Assembly: GCF_001422545.1 (NCBI RefSeq)
Contig: NZ_LMLE01000008.1
Coordinates: 337,808 to 401,807 of the forward strand
Length of the DNA stretch: 64,000 bases
Origin: Pedobacter sp. Leaf41
GTDB taxonomy: Bacteria > Bacteroidota > Bacteroidia > Sphingobacteriales > Sphingobacteriaceae
Reading direction: 5' to 3'
This document shows positions 9,541 to 17,776 of the stretch, piece by piece (the stretch's first letter is position 1; each line of letters opens with the position of its first letter). The notes beneath the pieces are model-generated. The model had not been told where the DNA came from, did no database searches, and saw nothing but the letters and a program-made list of their open reading frames with translations. The position numbers and the translations under genes were made by a program.

Positions 9541-10734
9541 TTAATTTGCCTCTTCAGTCTGAATTAAGGGAGCTCTTCGTGATCCATCATACAACTCATA
9601 TTCAAGCATTCTACAGTCTAATTTTCCATTATAGAATTCGATTTTCCGGGAAGCTTTCAATCCGATTTTTTTAGCCAAATCTGGATTTCCAGTGAAAATA
9701 TAGCCTGAATAACCTTTGCATTTAGTTTTCATAAAATCGCCCATGCGTTTATAGGTTAATTCCAATTTGCTGTGAACGCCCAAACGTTCGCCATATTCAG
9801 GATTGAAAACGACTACGCCTTGTCCGCCTTCTGGCACAGGAGTAAGCTCGAAATCGCAAACCTCAAATTCGATTAAAGTATCAACACCGGCTGTCTGTGC
9901 GTTTCTACGCGTAACCTCAACGGCATCTTCCGAAATATCAGAAGCAATAATTTTTAAATCTATATTTTTAATGACCTGATCTTTCAAAATTCTTCTTTCA
10001 GTGAAAAATTCCTGTTCATCATAGCCTAAAATGTGCATGAAGCCATAATTCATACGGTATAAGCCAGGCGCACGATTGGTTGCAATTAATGCAGCTTCGA
10101 TAGCTAATGTTCCTGAACCACACATCGGGTTAATGAAAGGCGATTTTCTATCCCATTTGGTAGCATAAATAGCTCCTGCAGCCAGGGCTTCAAGCATTGG
10201 CGCTTTCCCCGGAATTTTACGGTAACCATGTTTGGCCAAGGTTTCGCCAGAGGTATCCATAAAAACGTCGGCATCTGCATCTTTCCAGTACAAATGCACT
10301 ACTGCTTTGTTGGCATCAGAGCCGGAGTTCGGGCGGATGCCTTTTTTCTCTTTCATGCGATCGACAATCGCATCTTTAACCTTTAAATTGGCAAATAATG
10401 GCGTAGTGATATTTGGATTATCCACATTGGAAGTTACGGAAAAATATCCTGCAAAATCGATCAATTCTTCCCATTCAATATTCTTAATTTCATTATATAA
10501 GTCATCAGGAGTAATGGCCTTAAAACTTTTAATCGCATATAAAATCTGACTGGCGCAACGCAAGTTTAAATTTAGCTTGATACACTCTGTAAGGTTGATA
10601 TTTAGCTCAACACCAGTTGGAAAGGCTCTTTCTATTTTATAACCCAGTGCCGTAACTTCATCTTGTAAATACGGAGAAAGGCGCTTATTGCAGGTAATAA
10701 TTACCTTGCTTTTATTGTGGAAAACTTGCATCAT
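9541..10734 (-). CDS. THUMP-domain class I RNA methyltransferase, RlmL/RlmK-N type
   Basis: I start at the first ATG (10734, MMQVFHNKSKVIITC), giving 397 residues; the frame continues to a TTG at 10788, only 15 bases from the divergent gene. The N-terminal third is a THUMP RNA-binding domain. The Rossmann methyltransferase follows, with the motif NPMCGSGTLAIEAA, typical of the YcbY/RlmL N-terminal enzyme that makes m2G in 23S rRNA, and the catalytic motif reads NPEYGERLG (NPPYG in most relatives). The Pro-to-Glu change within this motif is noteworthy but also occurs in some relatives. Divergent from the DUF3127 gene. Confidence 0.88.
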   Translation of the reverse strand: MMQVFHNKSKVIITCNKRLSPYLQDEVTALGYKIERAFPTGVELNINLTECIKLNLNLRCASQILYAIKSFKAITPDDLYNEIKNIEWEELIDFAGYFSVTSNVDNPNITTPLFANLKVKDAIVDRMKEKKGIRPNSGSDANKAVVHLYWKDADADVFMDTSGETLAKHGYRKIPGKAPMLEALAAGAIYATKWDRKSPFINPMCGSGTLAIEAALIATNRAPGLYRMNYGFMHILGYDEQEFFTERRILKDQVIKNIDLKIIASDISEDAVEVTRRNAQTAGVDTLIEFEVCDFELTPVPEGGQGVVVFNPEYGERLGVHSKLELTYKRMGDFMKTKCKGYSGYIFTGNPDLAKKIGLKASRKIEFYNGKLDCRMLEYELYDGSRRAPLIQTEEAN

Positions 10735-10802
10735 AATATATGCGAAGTTATCAATAAAATTATAGAGATTTGATTCTTTAAGGTACAATATTAGTATTAG
10801 TT

Positions 10803-11171
10803 ATGGAAATTAAAGGAAAAGTACACGAAGTAGGTGCAACGCAGCAGGTAAGTGAAACGTTTAAAAAACGTGATTTAATAGTAGAATACGCAGAAAATCC
10901 AACATACCCAGAATATATCCGTTTTGAGGCTTTACAAGATAAAACTGCATTATTAGATACATTTAAAGCGGGTGATGAGGTTGAGGTTTTCTTTAATTTA
11001 CGTGGCCGCCCTTGGACAGATAAAACAGGAAAAACATCATATTTTAATAGTTTGGTGATTTGGAGAATCAATGCGATTGCGGCAGGCGCTCCGGCAGCAG
11101 CTACTCCAGCTTATGCAGCTCCGGTTGATGTGAGCAACACAACAGGTGAAGATGATGATTTGCCTTTCTAA
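10803..11171 (+). CDS. DUF3127 protein, OB-fold / SSB-like
   Basis: The 122-residue protein begins MEIKGKVHEVGATQQVSETF, characteristic of the DUF3127 family, which is confined largely to Bacteroidota and has an OB-fold-like beta pattern. The conserved segment GRPWTDKTGKTSYFNSLVIW lies around residues 63-82. The tail after an Ala/Pro-rich linker is acidic and ends DDDLPF, a C-terminal pattern like that of single-strand DNA-binding proteins, where it recruits partners. A nucleic-acid role is therefore inferred. The stop codon lies inside the first copy of a 70-bp repeat that is found again 1.9 kb downstream. Confidence 0.85.
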   Translation: MEIKGKVHEVGATQQVSETFKKRDLIVEYAENPTYPEYIRFEALQDKTALLDTFKAGDEVEVFFNLRGRPWTDKTGKTSYFNSLVIWRINAIAAGAPAAATPAYAAPVDVSNTTGEDDDLPF

Positions 11172-11238
11172 ATAAAGAATCTTTTTAAGCAAACAATTTT
11201 GAACCATGCCGAGGCTTTTGTCTCGGCATTTTTTGTGG
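11169..11238 (+). repeat. 70-bp direct repeat, copy 1 (at the end of the DUF3127 gene)
   Basis: This stretch begins with the TAA stop of the DUF3127 gene, includes its terminator and ends TTTTTTGTGG. It matches 13034-13103 at 69 of 70 positions; the only difference is a T/C at 11221/13086. Sequence before and after the two copies differs, so the boundaries are sharp. The two copies flank the toxin-immunity islet. Confidence 0.9.
11206..11234 (+). terminator. Terminator of the DUF3127 gene
   Basis: A stem ATGCCGAGGC / GTCTCGGCAT closes a TTTT loop, with one G-T pair, and is followed by six Ts. It lies within repeat copy 1. Confidence 0.85.
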
Positions 11239-11503
11239 AAGTACATTTTGGCATGTACCCATAACTACTAAGTTATATTCAGCGTACAATAAGTTAACCT
11301 TTAACACCAATTTTATTCAGTTTTACGTCAGACTTGAGTCGGATAGAATTGTCACAACCCCGAACTAACTCCGTACCAACTGTGTCGAAACCCCGTCTGA
11401 AGGGATAGGTCTTCTTCAACGTGTTTTATGCTTGTCCTATACTGGAATAAGTTTACAATAGAAAGTCGTGTTACTGCTATTTGTTTACAATTGAATTTAT
11501 GGA
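11239..11503. other. Left part of the islet, no intact gene
   Basis: Between repeat copy 1 and the toxin ORF there is no open frame long enough to supply the missing N-terminus of the toxin; every forward frame has several stops. A short hairpin GTACAT/ATGTAC lies at 11241-11258 immediately inside the repeat. The last in-frame stop before the toxin frame is TGA at 11492-11494. The stretch may be debris from a longer gene or a foreign leader. Confidence 0.4.
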
Positions 11504-12529
11504 GTGGGTTTAGGTAGCGGGGGTTCTGGCGGTGGCGGATCATCTAACGGAAACTATCCTCCGAGTTGTAACCCCAATCCTAATTATGTTGTTCCATCTA
11601 TTCCTCTTCCTCTGGGTACTGAATGGATATTGCCATGTAGTGGGCCTGGTTCAGTCCCTATACCAGTCACGCCAATACCTACATCATCTATATTGAGTAA
11701 TATAATAAATTGGATGGGTATCACAGATGTTGATAAGCAAAATTTCTTATTGACGCATAATGAGATCTATCTTGCATTGAGTGATTATCTAGTAACAAAC
11801 GGCACAACTACAGAGACTAAAGAATTTGTAGATTGGGCGGTGTGGTATTTAATGGAGAATCCAACTGTAAGTTTAGAAACATTTAAAAATCGATTTTTCT
11901 ATAAAACGGCAGACGGTTCTGATGGTCTTAATGATTTTGACATAAGCTATTGGAACGATCCAAATCTCATCATAGCGCATAAAGTATTGACTAGTTATAC
12001 AGATTTTTACCTAGCTTATCCTAAAAATTCTACGGGATTTGAATTGGATGCTGCAAGTGTCTTTAATTTAGTAGGTGGAACTCCAAAAACGCTAAGAGAT
12101 GCTAGTCTCAATGATAATAATAGCGACAATGACAATACTTATAGCAATGCTTGTGCTCTACGTGTATCTAGGGCTTTAAATTATTCAGGTGTAGCCATTC
12201 CAGAAGTTTCTGGTACATATAAAGGAGGCGATGGTAAAAATTATTTTCTATCTGCAGCGTCCTTGTATGCTTGGATGACAAAAGCATTCCCACCTACGCC
12301 CTTCAATAGCATTATATTGAATGGATCAGACTCAGGACCCCATGGGGCGGGATTTGCTAATGCTATGGCAGGCTCAAAAGGTATCTATATAATGCTTCCG
12401 AATTATCCAGGTTTTGCATATTTTGGAGCCTCTGGTCACGCAGGTATTCATACATATCCTGAAATGACTCACTATTATTTTGATGCAAAAGGTGGTGTAA
12501 ATAAAATAACTTTATGGAAACTATATTAA
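11504..12529 (+). CDS. Tae4-like peptidoglycan amidase toxin tip, probably N-terminally truncated
   Basis: The frame opens right after a TGA and its only early start is GTG at 11504, giving 341 residues that begin with a Gly-rich linker (GLGSGGSGGGG) and then a Pro-rich stretch. Residues 205-341 resemble the T6SS amidase effector 4 fold. A catalytic-type Cys217 lies in NACALRVSRALN, His312 in ASGHAGIH, and a Trp in ITLWKL near the end. Tae4 enzymes cut the D-Glu to mDAP bond in peptidoglycan. There is no signal peptide or delivery domain, so this may be an orphan toxin tip or a pseudogene of a larger secreted toxin. A candidate immunity gene follows 4 bases downstream. Confidence 0.65.
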   Translation: MGLGSGGSGGGGSSNGNYPPSCNPNPNYVVPSIPLPLGTEWILPCSGPGSVPIPVTPIPTSSILSNIINWMGITDVDKQNFLLTHNEIYLALSDYLVTNGTTTETKEFVDWAVWYLMENPTVSLETFKNRFFYKTADGSDGLNDFDISYWNDPNLIIAHKVLTSYTDFYLAYPKNSTGFELDAASVFNLVGGTPKTLRDASLNDNNSDNDNTYSNACALRVSRALNYSGVAIPEVSGTYKGGDGKNYFLSAASLYAWMTKAFPPTPFNSIILNGSDSGPHGAGFANAMAGSKGIYIMLPNYPGFAYFGASGHAGIHTYPEMTHYYFDAKGGVNKITLWKLY

Positions 12530-12533
12530 CGAT

Positions 12534-12974
12534 ATGAAATACATTTTAATATTTTACATTTTATTAGCCATTGCTTTTTCATCATTTTCTCAAGGCAACG
12601 ATAATAAACAAGAATGGATTGCTCAATATAAAGAGTCTGTTGTATTTTCTGGGTTTTTGAGAGGTCTTGATAATTCAGAATTATCATCTAGTATTATGAA
12701 GGCCGACAAATCTTTTTATAATCCATTTTTTAAAACCTTGCATCAGAGATCTATAAAGAGAGGAACAGACTACCTCGTCAACCTTATTAATAAAAATTTC
12801 GAAAGTAGGAAAGGTCGAGTAGCTCAACCTGCAGAAGGTAAGCAAGCTTTGCTAATATCTCTACATTTCTACACAAGCAAGAAGTTAGCTGAAATGGCTG
12901 AGGAAGAGTTTCTTAAATGGATAAATAACCCAAATAAAAAGATTCTGATAGAAGAGGTTAAAAGGATTTATTAA
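12534..12974 (+). CDS. Candidate periplasmic immunity protein for the Tae4-like toxin
   Basis: The 146-residue protein has a signal peptide (hydrophobic core about residues 3-16, likely cleavage near 20) and a mature part that appears all helical and charged. It begins 4 bases after the toxin stop, so the two are cotranscribed. A secreted, small, helical protein directly after a Tae4-like amidase matches the layout of Tai4-type immunity proteins, which protect the periplasm. Direct sequence resemblance to Tai4 is weak to my eye, and no cysteines are present, so function is assigned from position and topology. The repeat copy 2 starts 60 bases beyond its stop. Confidence 0.5.
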   Translation: MKYILIFYILLAIAFSSFSQGNDNKQEWIAQYKESVVFSGFLRGLDNSELSSSIMKADKSFYNPFFKTLHQRSIKRGTDYLVNLINKNFESRKGRVAQPAEGKQALLISLHFYTSKKLAEMAEEEFLKWINNPNKKILIEEVKRIY

Positions 12975-13033
12975 TGACCTAAAATGGTTGCGTTTTTTAG
13001 TTTTTACCTAAAGTAGAAATATTTGGCAAGAAA

Positions 13034-13103
13034 TAAATAAAGAATCTTTTTAAGCAAACAATTTTGAACCATGCCGAGGCTTTTGCCTCGGCATTTTTTG
13101 TGG
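13034..13103 (+). repeat. 70-bp direct repeat, copy 2 (right end of the islet)
   Basis: A near-perfect copy of 11169-11238, including the TAA and the terminator. The single change (C at 13086) turns the G-T pair in the stem into a G-C pair. It lies before the histidine kinase gene and marks the right boundary of the inserted segment. Confidence 0.9.
13071..13099 (+). terminator. Terminator at the right end of the islet
   Basis: A perfect 10-bp stem ATGCCGAGGC / GCCTCGGCAT with a TTTT loop and a T-run. It would end transcription of the toxin-immunity pair. Confidence 0.85.
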
Positions 13104-13253
13104 CATTTACTTAAGCTTAAATCTTCATTTCCAGCTCAATAAGCCGTGTTAAAATATGTTAAAAACATTCTGGTAACTTAGCTATTGAGTATTTTTGTTT
13201 GCTATTAGGTTATAAAGTGTTCATACAAACACTTTTCGGCACAAATCACATCA

Positions 13254-15083
13254 ATGAAAAAAAGGAGTTTTTGGTTTATTACGGTGCTGATGACGTTGGC
13301 TTTGCTGGGCGTTTTTGTGATGCAGTTGTATTACATCAAGGAAGCCTATAACCTAAAATCTCAACTGTTTGACGAACAGGTAAATCAAACTTTAGCTACT
13401 GTAGTTAAAAAGGTAGAACGACTAAATGTGGCCAACCACATCAACAGGAAAGACGCCGAAAACAAATTAAAGCGTATTCAGGATGCTCGACAAAGGGCGC
13501 TGGATATTAAAGATTTAAGGCAGCAATATGTTCAGGAATCGGAATTGAGATTTGCCGAACGCGAAAATTTAATCGAAAATTATCTAAATCAACAGGATAG
13601 TATTATTAGGGCATCTTTTCGTGCGCCAAATGTAATATCTGAACGCGACTTTGTATCCTTATCCTCTCTGAACGGAAAGAGCCTTGATTTACAGATGGAC
13701 GCTTTTGTGGATATGCGAAGCTTAATTTTAAAAGGCTATAGCATGCGAACTAAGCCCTATGCTCCAGCACCTAAAACATTCGAATTTAAAAGTTTGCAAA
13801 GCTTGCCAGATACTTTACGTTATTTGGTTTATGATCCTATAAATGCCAAGCCACTTACCGTAAGTGTACCAAAGGTTTCTGATGAACTGGAGAAAAAATT
13901 TAAACGTGAGGATGAAATCGCCAGGAAAAAGCTGGAAGTAAAAATTGCTGCTTTGGGAAAGGATACTTTGCCTTATTCTAGAATGAGTTTAGTAGAAGAT
14001 GTTTCCAAAGAACTGGAAGAATCGAACATTCCTATCTATAAACGTATAAACTTCGAGGCGTTGGGCGATGTTTTAAAAGCTGAATTGTTAACACATAATA
14101 TTACTCAAAAACCCTATTATAAAGTTTCGTTGGCCAAAAAAGATTCGGTTTTGTTTATCGAAGCCTCGAACGCTAAAGGAGAGTTTCTACCTGAAAACAC
14201 CTATAAAACGCCTCTTTTTGGAAACGATTTATTCCGCGATCCCGGTACTTTAATTGTCACTTTCCCAAATAAAAACTCGGCAATTTTGGCCAACTTAAGT
14301 TTTACCCTTGCTACATCTGTAGGTTTATTACTGGTGCTGGTTTTTATTTTCTCTTATACGCTTTATGCCATTTTAAGGCAGAAGAAAATTTCTGAAATGA
14401 AAACCGACTTCATTAATAACATGACGCATGAATTTAAAACTCCGGTTGCAACCATTATGATTGCAAGTGAGGCACTAAAAGATCCGGAAGTTACTGAAGA
14501 TAAAACCCGATTGAAACGCCTGGCTAATATTATTTACGATGAAAACGTTCGTTTGGGCAGCCATATCGAACGTGTTTTGAGTATCGCCCGGTTAGAAAAA
14601 GGAGAGCTGAAAATGGAGAACACCGAAGTGGATATGAACGATTTGATTGTAATTGTTCTGGACAGCATGAGTCTTCAATTGCAAAAAAGAAATGCGATTT
14701 TGGATATCCACACAGATGCCGAAAAATCTACCGTTTTTGGCGATGAACTTCATTTATCAAATGTGCTTTATAACCTAATTGATAATGCCAATAAATATAG
14801 CTCCGAAACACCGGAAATTACAATCACAACCAGAAATGCCAATAATAAATTGATCATAGAAATTGCTGATAAAGGCATCGGAATGACCAAAGAACAATCT
14901 AAACGAATCTTTGATCAGTTTTACAGGGTGCCAACTGGTAACTTGCATGATGTTAAGGGATTCGGTCTTGGCTTAAATTATGTTCAGGATATTATAAAAC
15001 AGGTTAATGGCAGCATCAAAGTGAGTAGCGAAAAAGATAAAGGAACAAAGTTCGAAATATCGTTACCTTTATATCAAAGCTAA
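13254..15083 (+). CDS. Membrane sensor histidine kinase
   Basis: The 609-residue kinase has an N-terminal membrane segment (about 5-25), a long extracytoplasmic domain of roughly 320 residues with coiled-coil character near its start, and a second membrane segment around 350-372. HisKA follows with the phosphoacceptor His392 in MTHEFKTP. The HATPase domain has DKGIGM and GFGLGLNYV. The OmpR-type regulator 153 bases downstream is its likely partner. This layout is common in Bacteroidota and resembles RprX/RprY. The stimulus is unknown. Confidence 0.92.
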   Translation: MKKRSFWFITVLMTLALLGVFVMQLYYIKEAYNLKSQLFDEQVNQTLATVVKKVERLNVANHINRKDAENKLKRIQDARQRALDIKDLRQQYVQESELRFAERENLIENYLNQQDSIIRASFRAPNVISERDFVSLSSLNGKSLDLQMDAFVDMRSLILKGYSMRTKPYAPAPKTFEFKSLQSLPDTLRYLVYDPINAKPLTVSVPKVSDELEKKFKREDEIARKKLEVKIAALGKDTLPYSRMSLVEDVSKELEESNIPIYKRINFEALGDVLKAELLTHNITQKPYYKVSLAKKDSVLFIEASNAKGEFLPENTYKTPLFGNDLFRDPGTLIVTFPNKNSAILANLSFTLATSVGLLLVLVFIFSYTLYAILRQKKISEMKTDFINNMTHEFKTPVATIMIASEALKDPEVTEDKTRLKRLANIIYDENVRLGSHIERVLSIARLEKGELKMENTEVDMNDLIVIVLDSMSLQLQKRNAILDIHTDAEKSTVFGDELHLSNVLYNLIDNANKYSSETPEITITTRNANNKLIIEIADKGIGMTKEQSKRIFDQFYRVPTGNLHDVKGFGLGLNYVQDIIKQVNGSIKVSSEKDKGTKFEISLPLYQS

Positions 15084-15236
15084 ACATCGGCAGAAAAAAC
15101 GGCATTGGTCGATACTTTGTGTAACTGCGTTTAAACTGGAGTTATTATAGCGGATAAATTAACAAATAAACCGTTGTCCAAGTACAGAATCAAACATTTA
15201 CGGTAGAATGCTACCTATGTCAATAAAATAACGAAA

Positions 15237-15932
15237 ATGAAAAAAATACTTCTGGTAGAAGACGATCCAAATTTAGGTTTATTACTACAAGATTATTTGC
15301 AGCTAAAGGGCAAATTTGATGTGGTGCTTTGTACAGACGGAGAAGAAGGTTTGCGGGCTTTTAATAAACAAAACTTCGACCTGTGTATTTTAGATGTGAT
15401 GATGCCTAAAAAAGATGGATTTACTTTGGGTAAAGACATTCGCAAAGTGAATGCACAAGTGCCTATCATTTTTGCAACGGCAAAAACCATGCTGGAAGAT
15501 AAATCTGCCGCTTACGATTTAGGTGGAGATGATTATATCACCAAACCTTTTCGTATAGAAGAACTATTACTGCGTATCAATGCGATGTTTAAACGCATAT
15601 CGAGCAAAAGCGATGGGGCAGAAGAGGCACCTGAAACACAGTTTAATATTGGAAGTTATATTTTCGATTATACTACTCAAATCATTACAAACGGCGATCA
15701 GCAGCAGAAACTTTCTACCAAAGAAGCAGAGTTACTCCGTTTGCTTTGCTTGAAAAAAAATACAGTTTTAACCAGAGAAGAGGCATTATTAAGCATTTGG
15801 CACGACGATAACTACTTCAATGGACGAAGTATGGATGTGTTTTTGAGCAAATTACGTAAATACCTTCGGGGAGATTCGAGCGTTGAGATTATTAACGTTC
15901 ATGGCAAGGGCTATAAATTGTTGGTGAGCTAG
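15237..15932 (+). CDS. OmpR-family response regulator
   Basis: The 231-residue regulator has a receiver domain with acidic residues at 9-10 (EDD), phosphoacceptor Asp53 in LDVMMPKKDG and Lys103 in ITKPF. A winged-helix DNA-binding domain follows from about residue 135, ending KLRKYLRGDSSVEIINVHGK. It lies downstream of the histidine kinase gene, same strand, and is the presumed partner. RprY-like by layout. Targets are not evident from the sequence. Confidence 0.93.
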   Translation: MKKILLVEDDPNLGLLLQDYLQLKGKFDVVLCTDGEEGLRAFNKQNFDLCILDVMMPKKDGFTLGKDIRKVNAQVPIIFATAKTMLEDKSAAYDLGGDDYITKPFRIEELLLRINAMFKRISSKSDGAEEAPETQFNIGSYIFDYTTQIITNGDQQQKLSTKEAELLRLLCLKKNTVLTREEALLSIWHDDNYFNGRSMDVFLSKLRKYLRGDSSVEIINVHGKGYKLLVS

Positions 15933-15972
15933 GTAAAGCGTTCAAACGTTGGATTGTTGTAATTCTCTAATG

Positions 15973-16132
15973 TGGTCGGTGTGGACACCAACTACCAGCA
16001 TAAATGTCTTGGTTGCTGAAATGGCTTTTACCTGTCGGTTGGTGTCTCACCAACCGAAATCTATGCAGAAGATTCTCTAGTTTTATTGCCCAATTTTCAA
16101 TGGTCGGTGTGGACACCAACTACTAGCATAAA
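15973..16132. repeat. Cluster of three related hairpin repeats
   Basis: Two near-identical 32-base copies starting TGGTCGGTGTGGACACCAAC lie at 15973-16004 and 16101-16132, one mismatch apart. Each can fold (GTGT/ACAC core). Between them is a 9-bp perfect hairpin CGGTTGGTG-TCT-CACCAACCG at 16036-16056. No T-run follows. They sit between the convergent ends of the response regulator and mqnD genes and could be dispersed intergenic repeats or a transcript end structure. Confidence 0.75.
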
Positions 16133-16160
16133 AAGTGATTGGAATATTGCTTTGACCAGT

Positions 16161-17006
16161 TTACAAATACAAATTTTGTTGAATTGGCGGAATGATGTTT
16201 CTTTCTTGTGCTAACTTAAAAAGAGTATCAACCGCTTTTCTCCCTTCTTCACCCAAATTTATGCTGTATTTGTTTACGTAAAGCTCAATGTGTTTGTACA
16301 TCACGGCTTCATCCATAGCTTGCGCATGTTCTCGGATAAAATCGATGCCCGATTTAGGATGGGCAAATGCAAATTCTACCGATTGACGAATCAAGCGGTT
16401 TACCTTAAGCTGAACCTCTCTATCCAGATTTCTGTTGATTACAATGCCGCCTAAAGGAATAGCGCAGCCTGTCAGTTTTTCCCAATAATCACCCAAATCA
16501 ACAATTTTATTCAAGCCTTTATCTTGGTAGGTAAATCTGTTTTCATGGATAATCAAACCCAAATCTATTTTGTCTTCCAGCAAAGCTGATTCAATTTCAG
16601 AGAATACCATTTCCTGCTTATTTTGCAATTGCGGATAGGCAATTCCAAGCAAGAAGTTCGCAGTGGTGTACTTTCCAGGAATTCCAATTCTTAACTCCGA
16701 ATTCGGCATTTGAAGCCGAGAATCATTTTCATCGAAAGGATTTTTACTAATTAAAAGCGGTCCAACACCAAAGCCCAAAGCGCTACCGGCATCCAATAAA
16801 GCATATTGATTAGCCACATAAGCAAAAGCATGAAAACTTAATTTAGTGATGTCGAGCTGTCCTTTCAACGCCTTCTGGTTAAGCGTTTCCACATCATCAT
16901 AGGTTACTTCAAATTCTAAACCTTCGGTATCAATTTTATGGTGGATTAGCGCATCGAAGATAAATGTATCGTTTGGGCAGGGCGAAAAACCAAGTGTAAG
17001 CTTCAT
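16161..17006 (-). CDS. mqnD: 1,4-dihydroxy-6-naphthoate synthase MqnD
   Basis: This 281-residue enzyme cleaves cyclic dehypoxanthinyl futalosine to 1,4-dihydroxy-6-naphthoate in the futalosine route to menaquinone. It opens LTLGFSPCPNDTFIFDALIH, the family signature, and has a periplasmic-binding-protein-like two-lobe pattern. The His in LIIHENRFTYQ corresponds to a conserved active-site region. It follows mqnB on the same strand, 42 bases apart, making a two-gene menaquinone unit. Length is as expected. Confidence 0.95.
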   Translation of the reverse strand: MKLTLGFSPCPNDTFIFDALIHHKIDTEGLEFEVTYDDVETLNQKALKGQLDITKLSFHAFAYVANQYALLDAGSALGFGVGPLLISKNPFDENDSRLQMPNSELRIGIPGKYTTANFLLGIAYPQLQNKQEMVFSEIESALLEDKIDLGLIIHENRFTYQDKGLNKIVDLGDYWEKLTGCAIPLGGIVINRNLDREVQLKVNRLIRQSVEFAFAHPKSGIDFIREHAQAMDEAVMYKHIELYVNKYSINLGEEGRKAVDTLFKLAQERNIIPPIQQNLYL

Positions 17007-17047
17007 GTTTTCAAAATTAACTACTGCAAAAAACTAATCCGTCATAA

Positions 17048-17674
17048 TCAGTTCATTTCTGATATAAAAGAAATAAGCCAATCATTTAAGTTTTTAATAG
17101 CTAAACCCATTTTCCAGTTGTCTTTGTTTCGGGGTTCTACATAATTTGATACACTTCTCACTTGCAAACAATCAATAATTTCTTGTTTACAGGCATAGAA
17201 AACTGCCGCACCCTCCATGCTTTCGGTGGTTGGATTAAGCCTCCTTTTAAGGTTTTTAATGCTTCTTTCATTTCCGGTAACACAGTTTACGGTAATTCCG
17301 GTTACTGGTGGTAAATCAATATTTTTTTTATACCTCGATTTAAAATGATTTTCGCCGAAACCGAGGTCGGTGATTGTTAAAAATTCATCTCCATTTTCGG
17401 CTCCAAGTTCAGCGAAAATGTCTTCGGTCACATTTAAAACACTCCCTAACTCCACATTCCGATCAAAACAGCCAGCAATGCCCACATTCAAAACTAAACG
17501 GTATTTGTTGGCATTTAAAAACTGTCCTAAAGAAAAAGCGGTAGCAACCATCCCAACTCCCGTTATCAATAAATCGAAGTTTTTACTTTCGATAAAATCC
17601 CCTTCGGGCAAATTGAAATGCTGATAAAAAAATGTAACCTCGGCTTTGGTAGCGGCTACTACAAGAGTTTTCAT
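17048..17674 (-). CDS. mqnB: Futalosine hydrolase MqnB
   Basis: The 208-residue protein belongs to the nucleoside phosphorylase/hydrolase fold (MTA/SAH nucleosidase relatives). It begins KTLVVAATKAEV, has the NVGIAGCFD segment and the TESMEGAAVFYAC motif that contacts the ribose. It would remove hypoxanthine from futalosine, the step before MqnC/MqnD. Its position directly upstream of mqnD supports this over a generic nucleosidase. Expressed divergently from the queD-like gene. Confidence 0.93.
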   Translation of the reverse strand: MKTLVVAATKAEVTFFYQHFNLPEGDFIESKNFDLLITGVGMVATAFSLGQFLNANKYRLVLNVGIAGCFDRNVELGSVLNVTEDIFAELGAENGDEFLTITDLGFGENHFKSRYKKNIDLPPVTGITVNCVTGNERSIKNLKRRLNPTTESMEGAAVFYACKQEIIDCLQVRSVSNYVEPRNKDNWKMGLAIKNLNDWLISFISEMN

Positions 17675-17750
17675 GAGGTAAATTTAAGGCATTCTTTTCA
17701 TTAAAATGTCTTTCTTTAAGCTTTGGCCCTTTGGCTTAAAGCTTTATCAG

Positions 17751-17758
17751 TATATTTG
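17751..17758 (+). promoter_or_regulatory. Promoter -7 box for queD-folE
   Basis: TATATTTG lies 19 bases before the ATG at 17777, with TTTGG about 17 bases upstream of it as a possible -33 element. Its position shows that a start at 17723 is unlikely. Confidence 0.6.
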
Positions 17759-17776
17759 ACCTTTTATTTTATTGTA

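Noticed and set aside
11352..11543. Minus-strand ORF of 63 codons in the left part of the islet
   Set aside because: No recognisable protein features, no promoter or ribosome site, and it overlaps the toxin start.
17723..17776. Extended N-terminus of the queD-like gene
   Set aside because: The extra 18 residues precede the TATATTTG promoter box, and the family starts at [10 protein letters not shown].
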